A stretch of DNA of 27,342 nt from DASQPR01 sp035713725 (GCA_035713725.1 DASTMZ010000023.1:1-27342); one strand, 5' to 3'. Shown: positions 1 to 8,463, counted from the first letter of the stretch. Numbers and translations are program-made. Notes: generated by a model from the sequence alone, not told the origin.

Positions 1-71
1 TCGTCGTAGCTGCTGTCGTGTGCGGTGTCGTACCCGTTGCCGAAGAAGTCCGCGTGCTGGTCAGCGGCCAC
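1..71 (-). CDS. Start of a downstream Tad-cluster gene (possibly CpaF/TadA ATPase), partial
   Basis: A GTG at 71-69 lies 6 bases downstream of a perfect AGGAGG and opens a frame that stays open to the window edge. It gives 23 codons starting MAADQHADFFGNGYDTAHDS. The start sits inside the last codons of the ParA-like gene, an 11-base overlap, which suggests translational coupling. The visible residues are hydrophilic and match no family I recognise. In actinobacterial Tad-like clusters the gene after a SAF/CpaB protein and a ParA/CpaE-like ATPase is commonly the CpaF/TadA secretion ATPase, whose N-terminus is variable. That identity is inferred from context only. Confidence 0.5.
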   Translation of the reverse strand, partial: MAADQHADFFGNGYDTAHDSSYD

Positions 72-861
72 GCGCCACCTCCTGGTTCACGAGGCTCCGC
101 GGCATCCGCCGGCGCGCGATCAGCGCGCGCAGGCGCTCCTCGGACTCGCTGGTCCTGCGCAGCAGCTGCCATGAGTGCCGCACCGCGCCGCCTTCGGTGA
201 GCGCGGTCGCGCTGCGCACGTCGCGCGGCAACTCCACGGCGACCGGCGTCTGCAACTGCTTGGCGATCTCCAGCGCCGAATACGCCCCGCTGCCGACCAC
301 GACCAGGCCGAGCGAATCGACCGAGCCGTGCTCCGCCTGGCTGACCCGAAGCGCGCGGATCGCCGCCGCGGTGGCCGCGATGGAGGGCAGCGTCGGCCGT
401 ACGACGACGAGCACGAGGTCGGCGGCCTGGAGCACCGGCGACGGCGGATGCGGCACCGCGACACGGCCGCAATCCGCGATCACGTCGTAGTTGTGTCGCG
501 ACTCGAGCGAGGTGAAGAAGCCGGCCAGCCGGCCCCAGATCGGCTCGAGGCTGCCTGCCTGCGCCGGCTCGCTTACCCCGGGCAGCAGCAGCCGCACCTG
601 GTTCGGCGGGTCGAAGTCAACGAGGTGCCGCCAGAAGTCGACGGCCAGCCGTTCACTACGCAGTTCCGCGACGGCGAGCGGCACGAGCCCGCGGTCGGCG
701 CTCAGTTGGCCGCGCAGGAACCCGGCCAACACGGAACCGCCGGCTGGGTCGCACTCGGCGAGGATCACCGGCGACGTCCACGTCATCGTGTACGCCAACG
801 CGGTGGTCGTGACGCCGGGCGAGCCCTTCGCCGCGGTGACTGCGATCAAAGCCACGATCAA
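61..861 (-). CDS. ParA/MinD-like (CpaE/TadZ-type) ATPase with altered Walker A
   Basis: 266 aa with a SIMIBI P-loop fold. In CpaE/TadZ proteins this fold positions the pilus or secretion apparatus. The deviant Walker A reads KGSPGVTTT at residues 12-20. The signature Lys12 is kept, but the P-loop lysine before TTT is Val17. Walker A-prime is ECDPAGG (Asp38), and Walker B is VIADCGR (Asp130). No receiver domain is present, unlike Caulobacter CpaE. The ATG at 861 lies 5 bases after the stop of the SAF-domain gene, and the 3' end overlaps the next gene. Whether it hydrolyses ATP or only binds nucleotide cannot be told from sequence. The fold assignment is fairly secure; the role is inferred from neighbours. 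Confidence 0.82.
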   Translation of the reverse strand: MIVALIAVTAAKGSPGVTTTALAYTMTWTSPVILAECDPAGGSVLAGFLRGQLSADRGLVPLAVAELRSERLAVDFWRHLVDFDPPNQVRLLLPGVSEPAQAGSLEPIWGRLAGFFTSLESRHNYDVIADCGRVAVPHPPSPVLQAADLVLVVVRPTLPSIAATAAAIRALRVSQAEHGSVDSLGLVVVGSGAYSALEIAKQLQTPVAVELPRDVRSATALTEGGAVRHSWQLLRRTSESEERLRALIARRRMPRSLVNQEVARGR

Positions 862-866
862 ACGCC

Positions 867-1541
867 CTACGCCGGTGGTTGGAACATGCCGAGCCCGCCG
901 CTTGACCCGAGCGAGAAGATGATCGGTGCCTGCGCGACGTCCACGGCCAGGTGGATGACGACCGATCCGCTGCTGTCCGCGGAGCCGATGTCGATGATGG
1001 TGGCTGCGAACTGCGTGTCGCCGGTCGCTGCCCCGTTGCTCGCGACCGGGAACAGGATGATCTTGTCGCCCGCCTTCAGCCCGGGCGCCGCCAGCCGCGA
1101 CACCGGCCAGCTCAGGCCGATTTCCGCAAAACCAGTGGGAAGCAGCGGTTGGTTCGTCAGCTGCTCGGGCGCCAGTAACGCGCCGGGAACGAGCGTGGTA
1201 GACGCGCGGCGGCCGAGCACCGTGCTGATCTGGTTCGCCGGGATTGCCTCCAGCCCTTGACCACCACTCAGTTCGACGGTCTTCAAATCGGAGGCCTGGA
1301 TCGTCTGGCCGACCGGCACCTGCTTCGCCACGGCAAGGTAGGCCGACGTACGCGTCGCAGACAGCAGCGCCAGGCCACTCAGCGCCGCACCGAGCACGAG
1401 GAGCAGCACGGCGAGCAGGATGCCGCCAGTCCGTATGCGCCGGTTGTTGACGACGCGCGGAGCGGCGATGGGCCCTGCGCCGCTGCCCCCGCTGGGCGAC
1501 CCGCCCGGACGACTCACCGGTATCTTCGCTGACACGGTCAT
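867..1541 (-). CDS. SAF-domain membrane protein (CpaB/RcpC-like)
   Basis: 224 aa. A Gly/Pro/Ser-rich cytoplasmic N-terminus (1-36) is followed by one transmembrane helix (about 38-61). A SAF domain (about 68-130) carries the typical QVPVGQTIQASDL and VLGRRASTTLVPGALL segments. A beta-rich C-terminus follows (about 140-224). CpaB/RcpC proteins stabilise or gate the secretion channel in Tad systems; in Gram-positives the equivalent sits on the outer membrane face. The ATG at 1541 overlaps the stop of the upstream PKD-like gene in an ATGA arrangement. The frame continues upstream, but that part is antisense-like and Arg/His-rich, so it was not used. The family call is good; function is inferred. 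Confidence 0.84.
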   Translation of the reverse strand: MTVSAKIPVSRPGGSPSGGSGAGPIAAPRVVNNRRIRTGGILLAVLLLVLGAALSGLALLSATRTSAYLAVAKQVPVGQTIQASDLKTVELSGGQGLEAIPANQISTVLGRRASTTLVPGALLAPEQLTNQPLLPTGFAEIGLSWPVSRLAAPGLKAGDKIILFPVASNGAATGDTQFAATIIDIGSADSSGSVVIHLAVDVAQAPIIFSLGSSGGLGMFQPPA

Positions 1542-2635
1542 TGCGTTACCACCTGCGCTTCTCCGATCTGGTGCATCAATGCGGGGGTCGTACGAGAAAT
1601 GACGAACGTGCCGGACGTGGTCTTGCCCAGCAACGTGACCGAGAAAGCGACGAGCCACGTCACGGTCGCGCTGACCGGGAACGTGCCGGCGATCTGGTAC
1701 GTGTAGCCGCAGTCCGGCGACGGGCCGGGCGGTCCGGTGTAGGTCTTGTACGCGACTCCGGGCGGCGTGTGATAGCCACTGCCGGGCGTCGAACAGATGA
1801 CGTGATTTCCGTCGCCCATGTCCCAGTCGACCTGCATGCCCTGGAACGAGAACGAGTAGCTGGTGATCAGCACCTTCTTGCTCTTGAGCAACGGATCCCA
1901 GAATTTGGGCGGGATATCCGTCCACATCCAGTTCGGCATGCCGACAATGCTTGGCTCCGCGGTCGCATCCGGAGCGGAGCCGACGGCCGGTACGGGTGAC
2001 AGCGCGAGCAGTGTGGTGAACACGCTGAGAGCGGCGGCTTCAACGGTGCCCAGCGCGCCCTGACCGTAGTTCAGCGGCGGCGTCGAGCTGTACTGCAGTA
2101 CGGCGGCTGCGTTGCCGACATTCGCGCCGTTGTGGGTCTCACACGTCACTGTGTAGATCGCGGCCGGCGACTTGGACGACTTGCCGCCCCACAACGGTGA
2201 GCCGGCCGGCGGTTGCGGCTGTAGCGCCTTCCAGAAGCAGTTGTCCAGCGGGTCGTAGGTGCCGAGCACCGGGTCGACACAACCGGTCTGGAGGCCGTTG
2301 AGTGTCGCGCCGTTGTAGGTGCAGATCAGGTCGGAGAGGAACGGTATGCCGATGGTCGGGGCCGCGGCGGCCGCCTGCACCGGCGGGGCGGGTAGTGCGG
2401 CCGGATTCGGGGAAGCGGTGAGGGTCGCGTCGCGTACCGGTGTGGCGGCGGCGACCGAGGTGTCCGGCAGCACCGAAGCGGTCGGACCGCCGGCCACCGC
2501 GAACGCACTGGCGGGCAGCGCAGCGCTCGCGCCGACGGCTCGCGGCGCGGCCACGGCCGGACCACCGAGCATCCCAACCAGCGCCACTGCCATTCCGGCA
2601 ACGGCGAACACACGGGCACGGCGACGGATCAACAT
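1538..2635 (-). CDS. Secreted protein with PKD-like segment, Tad-cluster associated
   Basis: 365 aa. A Sec signal peptide has RRRAR at residues 4-8, a hydrophobic core, and a likely cut after AVA near residue 29. An Ala/Pro/Thr-rich linker follows (about 31-95). The folded region has several cysteines, including LICTYNG, GCVDPV, DNCFW, VTCETHNG, HVICSTPG and DCGYTY. The segment DWDMGDG, followed about 40 residues later by CGYTYQIAGTFPVSATVTW, matches the shape of a PKD beta-sandwich. The ATG at 2635 follows GAAGG-like purines and overlaps the lipoprotein gene by 7 bases. It is probably an extracellular or cell-wall component of the neighbouring pilus-like machine. I recognise no named family beyond PKD. 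Confidence 0.78.
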   Translation of the reverse strand: MLIRRRARVFAVAGMAVALVGMLGGPAVAAPRAVGASAALPASAFAVAGGPTASVLPDTSVAAATPVRDATLTASPNPAALPAPPVQAAAAAPTIGIPFLSDLICTYNGATLNGLQTGCVDPVLGTYDPLDNCFWKALQPQPPAGSPLWGGKSSKSPAAIYTVTCETHNGANVGNAAAVLQYSSTPPLNYGQGALGTVEAAALSVFTTLLALSPVPAVGSAPDATAEPSIVGMPNWMWTDIPPKFWDPLLKSKKVLITSYSFSFQGMQVDWDMGDGNHVICSTPGSGYHTPPGVAYKTYTGPPGPSPDCGYTYQIAGTFPVSATVTWLVAFSVTLLGKTTSGTFVISRTTPALMHQIGEAQVVTQ

Positions 2636-3264
2636 GCCGTCGCCTTCGCTTCGTTGCTCTGCTGAACGAGCCAGCCGTACTTGCCGTAGTCGACGACCAC
2701 CGCGCTGACCGACTGGTACGCGATCGGGGCGCCGTCGACCGGCTTCCCGGACTTCTCCACGACCTCGGTCCAGTTCGCCACGCCGACGCAATCGCTGATG
2801 AGTACGGTCGCCGGCGAGGTCGACGTGTTCACGCCGGTGACGACCGGGTGGGACGTGGGCTCGCCTTTCATCACGTGTCCCGCGTCGGCGAGGGCGCGCA
2901 GCTTGACGAGCGCCTGCTGGGTCAGCGGATCGGCGGTGTACTTGTTCAGCGCCTTGGTGTCCCAGGTGGCCGACGCGGCCAGCGTGACGTACTCGTCGAG
3001 ATAGCCGTGGTACGCCTTGAGCGCGGCGTCCTTGGCGGCCACCGCCGCGCTTGCCGCGTTCGGGTCTACCGAGGGAGCGACCGCCGGAGCGACCTTCGTA
3101 CGGGTCGGCAGCGCCGTCGTGGTCGGACCCGGCGCGGTGCACGCCGCCAGTCCGACTAACGCGCAGGCGCCAGCCATCACGAGTCGTACGGCGCGATTCG
3201 GACACGCGTACGCCCCGGCCGTACGTGAAGAACCCACACGTACCCCCACCTGCGGCGGTGACAT
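2629..3264 (-). CDS. Putative lipoprotein, Tad-cluster associated
   Basis: Up to 211 aa with a lipobox VGLAAC placing the lipidated cysteine at residue 42. A Thr/Pro-rich tether follows, then a soluble domain of about 150 aa with two cysteines (SDCVGV and the C-terminal TAC). The domain resembles small secreted NTF2-like or lipoprotein modules, including YHGYLDEYVTLA and YGKYGWLVQQSNE, but I cannot name the family. The ATG at 3264 gives a long n-region. In-frame GTGs at codons 6 and 10 would give a more normal signal peptide, so the start is uncertain. It is the first gene of a tightly packed run with the PKD-like, SAF and ParA-like genes, so it probably works at the outer membrane face with them. 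Confidence 0.75.
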   Translation of the reverse strand: MSPPQVGVRVGSSRTAGAYACPNRAVRLVMAGACALVGLAACTAPGPTTTALPTRTKVAPAVAPSVDPNAASAAVAAKDAALKAYHGYLDEYVTLAASATWDTKALNKYTADPLTQQALVKLRALADAGHVMKGEPTSHPVVTGVNTSTSPATVLISDCVGVANWTEVVEKSGKPVDGAPIAYQSVSAVVVDYGKYGWLVQQSNEAKATAC

Positions 3265-3448
3265 AGACAGTGACGATGACCCTGGCAGTGAGTAATGCGT
3301 CCAGGTAGCGGACGTATGGGGGAGGGGGGTTGACCCGATGACCCACCGGACCTGGCGAAAATGACGAAATGCCCTCGTGTCTACTTGCGACGAGAGCCGT
3401 CCCGTGCAGAATGGATGCCCACTCTGACCAGGTAAAAGTGCATGCGCT

Positions 3449-3484
3449 GGTCAATCGCGACAAGTTGTCGTAGGTCAATAGCGA
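3449..3484. promoter_or_regulatory. Direct repeat plus palindrome upstream of the Tad-like operon
   Basis: GGTCAATNGCGA occurs at 3449-3460 and again at 3473-3484, exactly 24 bp apart. The perfect dyad CGACAA-G-TTGTCG (3458-3470) lies between and partly on the first copy. On the minus strand each repeat contains TTGACC. The site is about 185 bp upstream of the lipoprotein gene and just past the stop of the prepilin peptidase gene. Regulator binding or promoter function is inferred. No good -10 element is placed correctly for either TTGACC. Confidence 0.4.
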
Positions 3485-3503
3485 TTTGTCCGGATCGGAC
3501 CCT

Positions 3504-4256
3504 TCAGGCGAAAAGAAGTATCGCCGCGAGCGCCCCGAGCAGCATGAACGGCCCAATGGGCAGGGAATCACGGCGGCGCGCGCGTCGCGTAATGATCAAC
3601 AAGAGGGCGGCCGGGCCGGCGAGCACAATGCCGAACACCCACGCGTAGAGCGCCGCCCAGCCACCGAACCAGCCCGCGCAGAGGCCGGTCAGCACGGCGA
3701 GCTTGGCGTCACCCAACCCCATGCCACGTGGCAGGAACGCCATGACAAAGAAGATCGCGCCGGTCGCGAGCCCGCCGATGGCGGCGGTGAGCAGGTGCTT
3801 CGGTGGCGCGCCGGCGATCACCGCGATCGCGAGCAGCGGCGCCGTACCGACCAGACCGGTGATGATCAACGCGTCGGGCAGCCGGTGCACCGCGAGATCG
3901 ACAAAACCGAGCGCGACACCGATCAGCGCGGTCCAGGCGAACGCGAGCGTCACGGGATGTGGACCGACGACGGCAGCGAGCGCACCGACCACCGCCGCGC
4001 CGACGAGTTCGACGACCCCGATCGGTGGCCCGATTCGCTTGTGGCAGTTGCGGCACCGACCGGATGGCGGCAGCGCGGAGTGCCGGAGACGCCAATTGCC
4101 CCGTACGAGTGGTGTGTCACATGTCGGACAGTTGGTCCGCCATGGTTCGTCGTACGGCACCGCGTGGCGGAAGATCGCCGCGCGCACCAAAGGTCCGGCG
4201 GCGGCACCGACCGCGGCGCCAACGCCGAACCAGAGCGGACTGAACACGGGTGCCAT
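3504..4256 (-). CDS. A24-family prepilin peptidase (TadV/PilD type)
   Basis: 250 aa integral membrane aspartic protease. This family cleaves the leader of type IV or Flp prepilins at the cytoplasmic face, and the PilD branch also N-methylates. The N-terminal cytoplasmic loop has the zinc-ribbon cysteines CPTC (43-46) and CRNC (68-71), as in PilD-type enzymes. The catalytic aspartates are Asp120 in GFVDLAVHRLPD and Asp183 in GMGLGDAKL, at the usual places beside membrane helices. Length is typical. The ATG at 4256 has no good Shine-Dalgarno sequence. It is separated by about 240 bp from the following lipoprotein gene, so it may be transcribed separately. Its presence is strong support for a pilus-like system. 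No prepilin gene is visible in the window. Confidence 0.93.
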   Translation of the reverse strand: MAPVFSPLWFGVGAAVGAAAGPLVRAAIFRHAVPYDEPWRTNCPTCDTPLVRGNWRLRHSALPPSGRCRNCHKRIGPPIGVVELVGAAVVGALAAVVGPHPVTLAFAWTALIGVALGFVDLAVHRLPDALIITGLVGTAPLLAIAVIAGAPPKHLLTAAIGGLATGAIFFVMAFLPRGMGLGDAKLAVLTGLCAGWFGGWAALYAWVFGIVLAGPAALLLIITRRARRRDSLPIGPFMLLGALAAILLFA

Positions 4257-4299
4257 CCTGACCGATGACACGCGCCGCGGCGAATCCGCGTGCACCACA

Positions 4300-4376
4300 A
4301 GGGTCGGCGCGGCGTCCGCCGCACATCCGCCCCGCGCCGCCAGGGTCAGCGCCGCGTCCGCCCCGCGCCCTACCAT
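4300..4376. promoter_or_regulatory. Divergent control region: 42-bp spaced direct repeat and a -10 element
   Basis: A 21-bp element beginning AGGGTC and ending GCGTCCGCC occurs at 4300-4320 and 4342-4362 with two mismatches and a period of 42 bp, four helical turns. It lies between the divergent prepilin peptidase and sigma-factor genes. A TANNNT hexamer, TACCAT (4371-4376), is suitably placed for transcription of the sigma gene (ATG at 4425). No convincing -35 is seen. Regulatory function is inferred from position. Confidence 0.35.
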
Positions 4377-4424
4377 CGATGTCCGGCGACTCGTGGATGT
4401 CGCGGCGTTGACGTGGAGGCGTGG

Positions 4425-5021
4425 ATGGACGGCGCGGAGGAGTTCGACAACTTCGTACGCGCGAAGCGAGCCGCGCTGGTCCGATCCGCATACCTCCTCA
4501 CCGGCGACCGGCATCTCGCCGAGGATCTCGTCCAGTCGGCGCTCGCCCGGACTCACCGCGGCTGGTCGCGCCTCAGCGATCCGGCCAACGCCGAGGCGTA
4601 TACCCGCAAGGTCATGTATCACCTGCAGGTCTCGTGGTGGCGTCGCAACCGCGTCGCGGAGTCGATGACCGACGAGACGCCGGAGCCGCGCCCGTCCGGT
4701 GGCCCCGGCGAGGCGACCGGGCTCACGAATCGCATGACCATCCACGGCGCGCTGGCGAAGCTCTCGCCGAAGCAACGAGCCGTGCTGGTCTACCGCTACT
4801 TCGAGGACCGCACCGAAGCGGAGACCGCGGAACTGATGGGCGTGCACATCGGCACGGTCAAATCGCAGACCGCGAAGGCGCTGGTACGGCTGCGTGCGGT
4901 CGCACCGGAGCTGGCCGAGCTCTACGCGGCGCGAGTGGCCGGCGCGATCGCCGACGACGATGACGACGAGGACGATGAACACAACGACGAGGACCCGGTC
5001 GGCGCGACCGGCGGGCGCTAG
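4425..5021 (+). CDS. SigE-family ECF-like RNA polymerase sigma factor
   Basis: 198 aa. Region 2 (about 10-77) includes ALVRSAYLLTGDRHLAEDLVQ and YTRKVMYHLQVSWWRRN. Region 4 (about 105-157) includes LSPKQRAVLVYRYFEDRTE and the helix-turn-helix AELMGVHIGTVKSQTAKALVRLR. This is the actinobacterial 'SigE family' subgroup. The ATG at 4425 is chosen because GGAGG (4415-4419) lies 5 bases upstream. The upstream in-frame extension is Arg/Pro-rich and not homologous. The C-terminus is an unusual acidic tail of about 16 Asp/Glu-dominated residues (177-191). No anti-sigma gene is next to it, so control may be transcriptional or through the tail. Target promoters are unknown. Confidence 0.9.
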   Translation: MDGAEEFDNFVRAKRAALVRSAYLLTGDRHLAEDLVQSALARTHRGWSRLSDPANAEAYTRKVMYHLQVSWWRRNRVAESMTDETPEPRPSGGPGEATGLTNRMTIHGALAKLSPKQRAVLVYRYFEDRTEAETAELMGVHIGTVKSQTAKALVRLRAVAPELAELYAARVAGAIADDDDDEDDEHNDEDPVGATGGR

Positions 5022-6106
5022 CCGGTCAGCACGGACTCGGCGACATCCTGTTGCCCTCTCGCGCCCTGGCCCGCCACGTCGTCGGCCCGTGCAAGTCCGT
5101 CGGCATCGGTGTCCACGTCGTTGCGAATCGCCCACATCGCGGCGTCGGTGCGCGATGCCGTACCCGTCTTGCGAAGCACGTTGGAAACATGCACCGCGAC
5201 GGTGCGAACGGAGATCCCGAGCGACCGCGCGATCTGTTTGTTCGCCAAGCCGGCGGCGACGCCGGCCAGCACGTCTTGCTCGCGCGCGGTGAGCACCGCC
5301 GGCACCGCACGTCTCGCGGGCACGGCGTTTGGCGGCAGCGCAGTGTGTCCCGCGATCAACCTTGCCGGGTCCCGGCCGCCGAGGTCGGCCAGCAATTCGG
5401 TGAGCCGGTACGGGTTGCTGCCGCCGAGGCGCATGGCAGCGGTCACCACGTCGTCGGTGACCATCCGGCCGGGATAGATCTGCGTCAACGCGGCCGCGAC
5501 ATCGTCGTCACTCAGCGGGCGAAGGTGGACGCGGACCGCGCCGGGGGATCCGGTCAGCCGGGCGAGCGTACGGCCGACCAGCCGGTCCGCCTCCGGAGCG
5601 CGCGGTGATCGGCTCGTGACGAGCAACAGCGCGGGCAGGTCGGTGGCGGCGGCGAGTGCGGCCAGCAGGTTCAGGCTCGCCGGGTCGAGCGCCTCCAGGT
5701 CCTCGGCTACGAGCACCGCCGGACCGCCTCCGACGAGCCACCGCACCACGCGCACCGCGATCCGCAACAGTGCGTCGGGTGCGTACCGTTCGCGTGGCAC
5801 ATCCGGCTCCTGCGCGAGCCATGCCAAGGCGTCCGTCGGCACCGGCGGTGCGGCTGGCGCGCCGGCTGGTTGGCCGACCTGATCGAGGACGGCGGCGAGC
5901 CAGTCGTACGGGGCGGGGGAGTGCAGCCGGGCGGCGCCGCTCAACACGATGGCGGGCGCCGGATCGAGGGCGTCGAGTGCCTCGGCGACCAGCCGGCTCT
6001 TGCCGACGCCCGGTGCACCGGTGATCACGACGGTCGACTGGCGGGTCCGATCGCGGCGTTCCCAGACGCTTGCGATCTCCGCCAGATCGTCCGAGTGGCC
6101 GACCAT
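5018..6106 (-). CDS. Compact AAA-ATPase LuxR-family transcription regulator
   Basis: 362 aa. An N-terminal P-loop ATPase has Walker A GAPGVGKS (30-37) and Walker-B-like VLVAEDLEALD (131-141). An AAA-lid-like region (about 197-245) follows. A C-terminal LuxR/GerE helix-turn-helix (about 272-330) contains LTAREQDVLAGVAAGLANKQ and IARSLGISVRTVAVHVSNVL. The layout is that of LAL/MalT regulators, but without the long tetratricopeptide region, so it is far shorter than the usual 900 aa. I start at the ATG at 6106 because the domain begins there (MVGHSDDLAE). GTG 6160 or TTG 6184 would add 18 or 26 residues. Its stop interlocks with that of the sigma factor gene in CTAG. The effector and targets are unknown. 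Confidence 0.85.
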   Translation of the reverse strand: MVGHSDDLAEIASVWERRDRTRQSTVVITGAPGVGKSRLVAEALDALDPAPAIVLSGAARLHSPAPYDWLAAVLDQVGQPAGAPAAPPVPTDALAWLAQEPDVPRERYAPDALLRIAVRVVRWLVGGGPAVLVAEDLEALDPASLNLLAALAAATDLPALLLVTSRSPRAPEADRLVGRTLARLTGSPGAVRVHLRPLSDDDVAAALTQIYPGRMVTDDVVTAAMRLGGSNPYRLTELLADLGGRDPARLIAGHTALPPNAVPARRAVPAVLTAREQDVLAGVAAGLANKQIARSLGISVRTVAVHVSNVLRKTGTASRTDAAMWAIRNDVDTDADGLARADDVAGQGARGQQDVAESVLTG

Positions 6107-6183
6107 CGACAGGGACGTCACGGCGTCCAGGATACGTACAAGTGCGTAGAGACTTTTCACCTGCGACCATGCATGATCGACCA

Positions 6184-6903
6184 ATGAGTTTCGCGCTAAC
6201 GTCGGCGCTCGTCAGCGACCCCGGACTGATCCGGGCAAACAACGAGGATTCCGCCTTCGCAGGAGCGCGGCTCATCGTTGTCGCGGACGGCATCGGCGGC
6301 CTGCCCGCCGGCGAGTTGGCCAGCGAGATCGTGGTGCGCCAGCTTCGCGGCCTCGACGGCCATCTTCCGTCCGGTGATCCGGAACGTGTGCTGCGCAAGG
6401 AGATCGCCGCCGCCAACGACCAGATCCAGTCGGTCGCCGACGAAGACCCGGACCGGTACGGCATGGGCACCACGTGCACCGCGATGCTGATGGCCCGTGA
6501 TCGGCTCTACGTTGCGCATGTCGGCGACTCGCGCGGCTACCGGTACCGGGATCGGGCGCTCACCCAGATCACGACGGACGACACCTACGTGCAGATGCTG
6601 GTCGACGCCGGCGAACTCGATCGGGCCGAGGCTCGCCACCATCCACAGCGCTCACTCGTCATGCAGGCATTGCAGGGCGGCGCGTACGAGTTGCACACCG
6701 AGGTATCCACCCCAAAGGTCGGCGACCGGCTGATCGTGTGCAGCGACGGGTTGAGCGATGTGATCAGCGACGACACGATCGCCGCGGTGCTCGCCATCCA
6801 CCCCGACTCGGAGGAGTGCGCGCAGACGCTGGTGAAGCTGACGCTCGCCGCGGGCGCGCCGGACAACGTCACAGTGATCGTCGCGGACGTCGTCGAGGTC
6901 TAA
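6184..6903 (+). CDS. Soluble PP2C-family Ser/Thr protein phosphatase (PstP-like)
   Basis: 239 aa, the complete bacterial PP2C catalytic fold. Metal-binding and catalytic motifs are all present: RANNED (18-22), VVADGIGG (32-39, Asp35), GMGTTC (93-98), VGDSRGY (113-119), SDGLSD (187-192, Asp188) and DNVT (227-230). It has no transmembrane or extracellular part, unlike mycobacterial PstP, so it acts in the cytoplasm. The ATG at 6184 lacks a Shine-Dalgarno sequence, and CATGAT sits 6 bases upstream, so a leaderless transcript is possible. It is divergent from the AAA-LuxR gene. Likely substrates are phosphorylated kinases or their targets; three kinase-like genes lie within 20 kb, but no linkage is proven. 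Confidence 0.92.
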   Translation: MSFALTSALVSDPGLIRANNEDSAFAGARLIVVADGIGGLPAGELASEIVVRQLRGLDGHLPSGDPERVLRKEIAAANDQIQSVADEDPDRYGMGTTCTAMLMARDRLYVAHVGDSRGYRYRDRALTQITTDDTYVQMLVDAGELDRAEARHHPQRSLVMQALQGGAYELHTEVSTPKVGDRLIVCSDGLSDVISDDTIAAVLAIHPDSEECAQTLVKLTLAAGAPDNVTVIVADVVEV

Positions 6904-6904
6904 C

Positions 6905-6966
6905 GGCCCGCGGAGACCGAGGCGGGCGGCCGAGCGGCGCGCGACCGAAGCCTGCGGTCCGCGGCC
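6905..6966. terminator. Probable bidirectional terminator hairpin
   Basis: The arm GGCCCGCGGAGACCGAGGC (6905-6923) pairs with GCCTGCGGTCCGCGGCC (6950-6966), leaving a few bulges and a 26-base GC-rich loop. It lies between the convergent PP2C and citrate synthase genes, where a shared terminator is expected. There is no U-tract, as is common in high-GC actinobacteria. Function is inferred from position and pairing. Confidence 0.6.
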
Positions 6967-6988
6967 CAGGCGTCGGCGCGCTCGGGCG

Positions 6989-8272
<1,284 letters not shown>

Positions 8273-8320
8273 GACGATTCCTCGCTGTCCTCGAGAAGAT
8301 CTCTGCTATGCCCGCGGTGC

Positions 8321-8346
8321 GTTCACCGTATTCCTTCCTGGTGAAC
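8321..8346. promoter_or_regulatory. Inverted repeat upstream of citrate synthase
   Basis: GTTCACC (8321-8327) and GGTGAAC (8340-8346) form a perfect 7-bp inverted repeat with a 12-bp spacer. It lies about 50 bp upstream of the gltA start, in the 191-bp divergent region shared with the degenerate kinase gene. Its position suits an operator for gltA. No known regulator motif is recognised. Confidence 0.35.
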
Positions 8347-8451
8347 AGCCGGTGTTCCGGCCCATGAGGCGAGAATCACCGTCACTTGATCACCGCGGGT
8401 TTGGCACGATCCAGCCGGCCACCTGGCGGGCATCACCACCCGTACACGTCC

Positions 8452-8457
8452 TATGGT
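8452..8457 (+). promoter_or_regulatory. -10 element, probable leaderless promoter
   Basis: TATGGT lies 6 bases before the ATG at 8464, and no Shine-Dalgarno sequence is seen. In actinobacteria this arrangement usually means the transcript begins at the start codon. No clear -35 is present. Confidence 0.4.
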
Positions 8458-8463
8458 GCCTGC

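Noticed and set aside
2440..3159. 239-codon plus-strand frame opposite the lipoprotein and PKD-like genes
   Set aside because: Arg-dominated composition typical of antisense shadow; the minus-strand proteins have proper signal peptides.
6107..6184. Extension of the AAA-LuxR regulator to a TTG at 6184
   Set aside because: TTG starts are rare, it would coincide with the divergent PP2C start, and the domain begins at the ATG at 6106. A GTG at 6160 remains possible.
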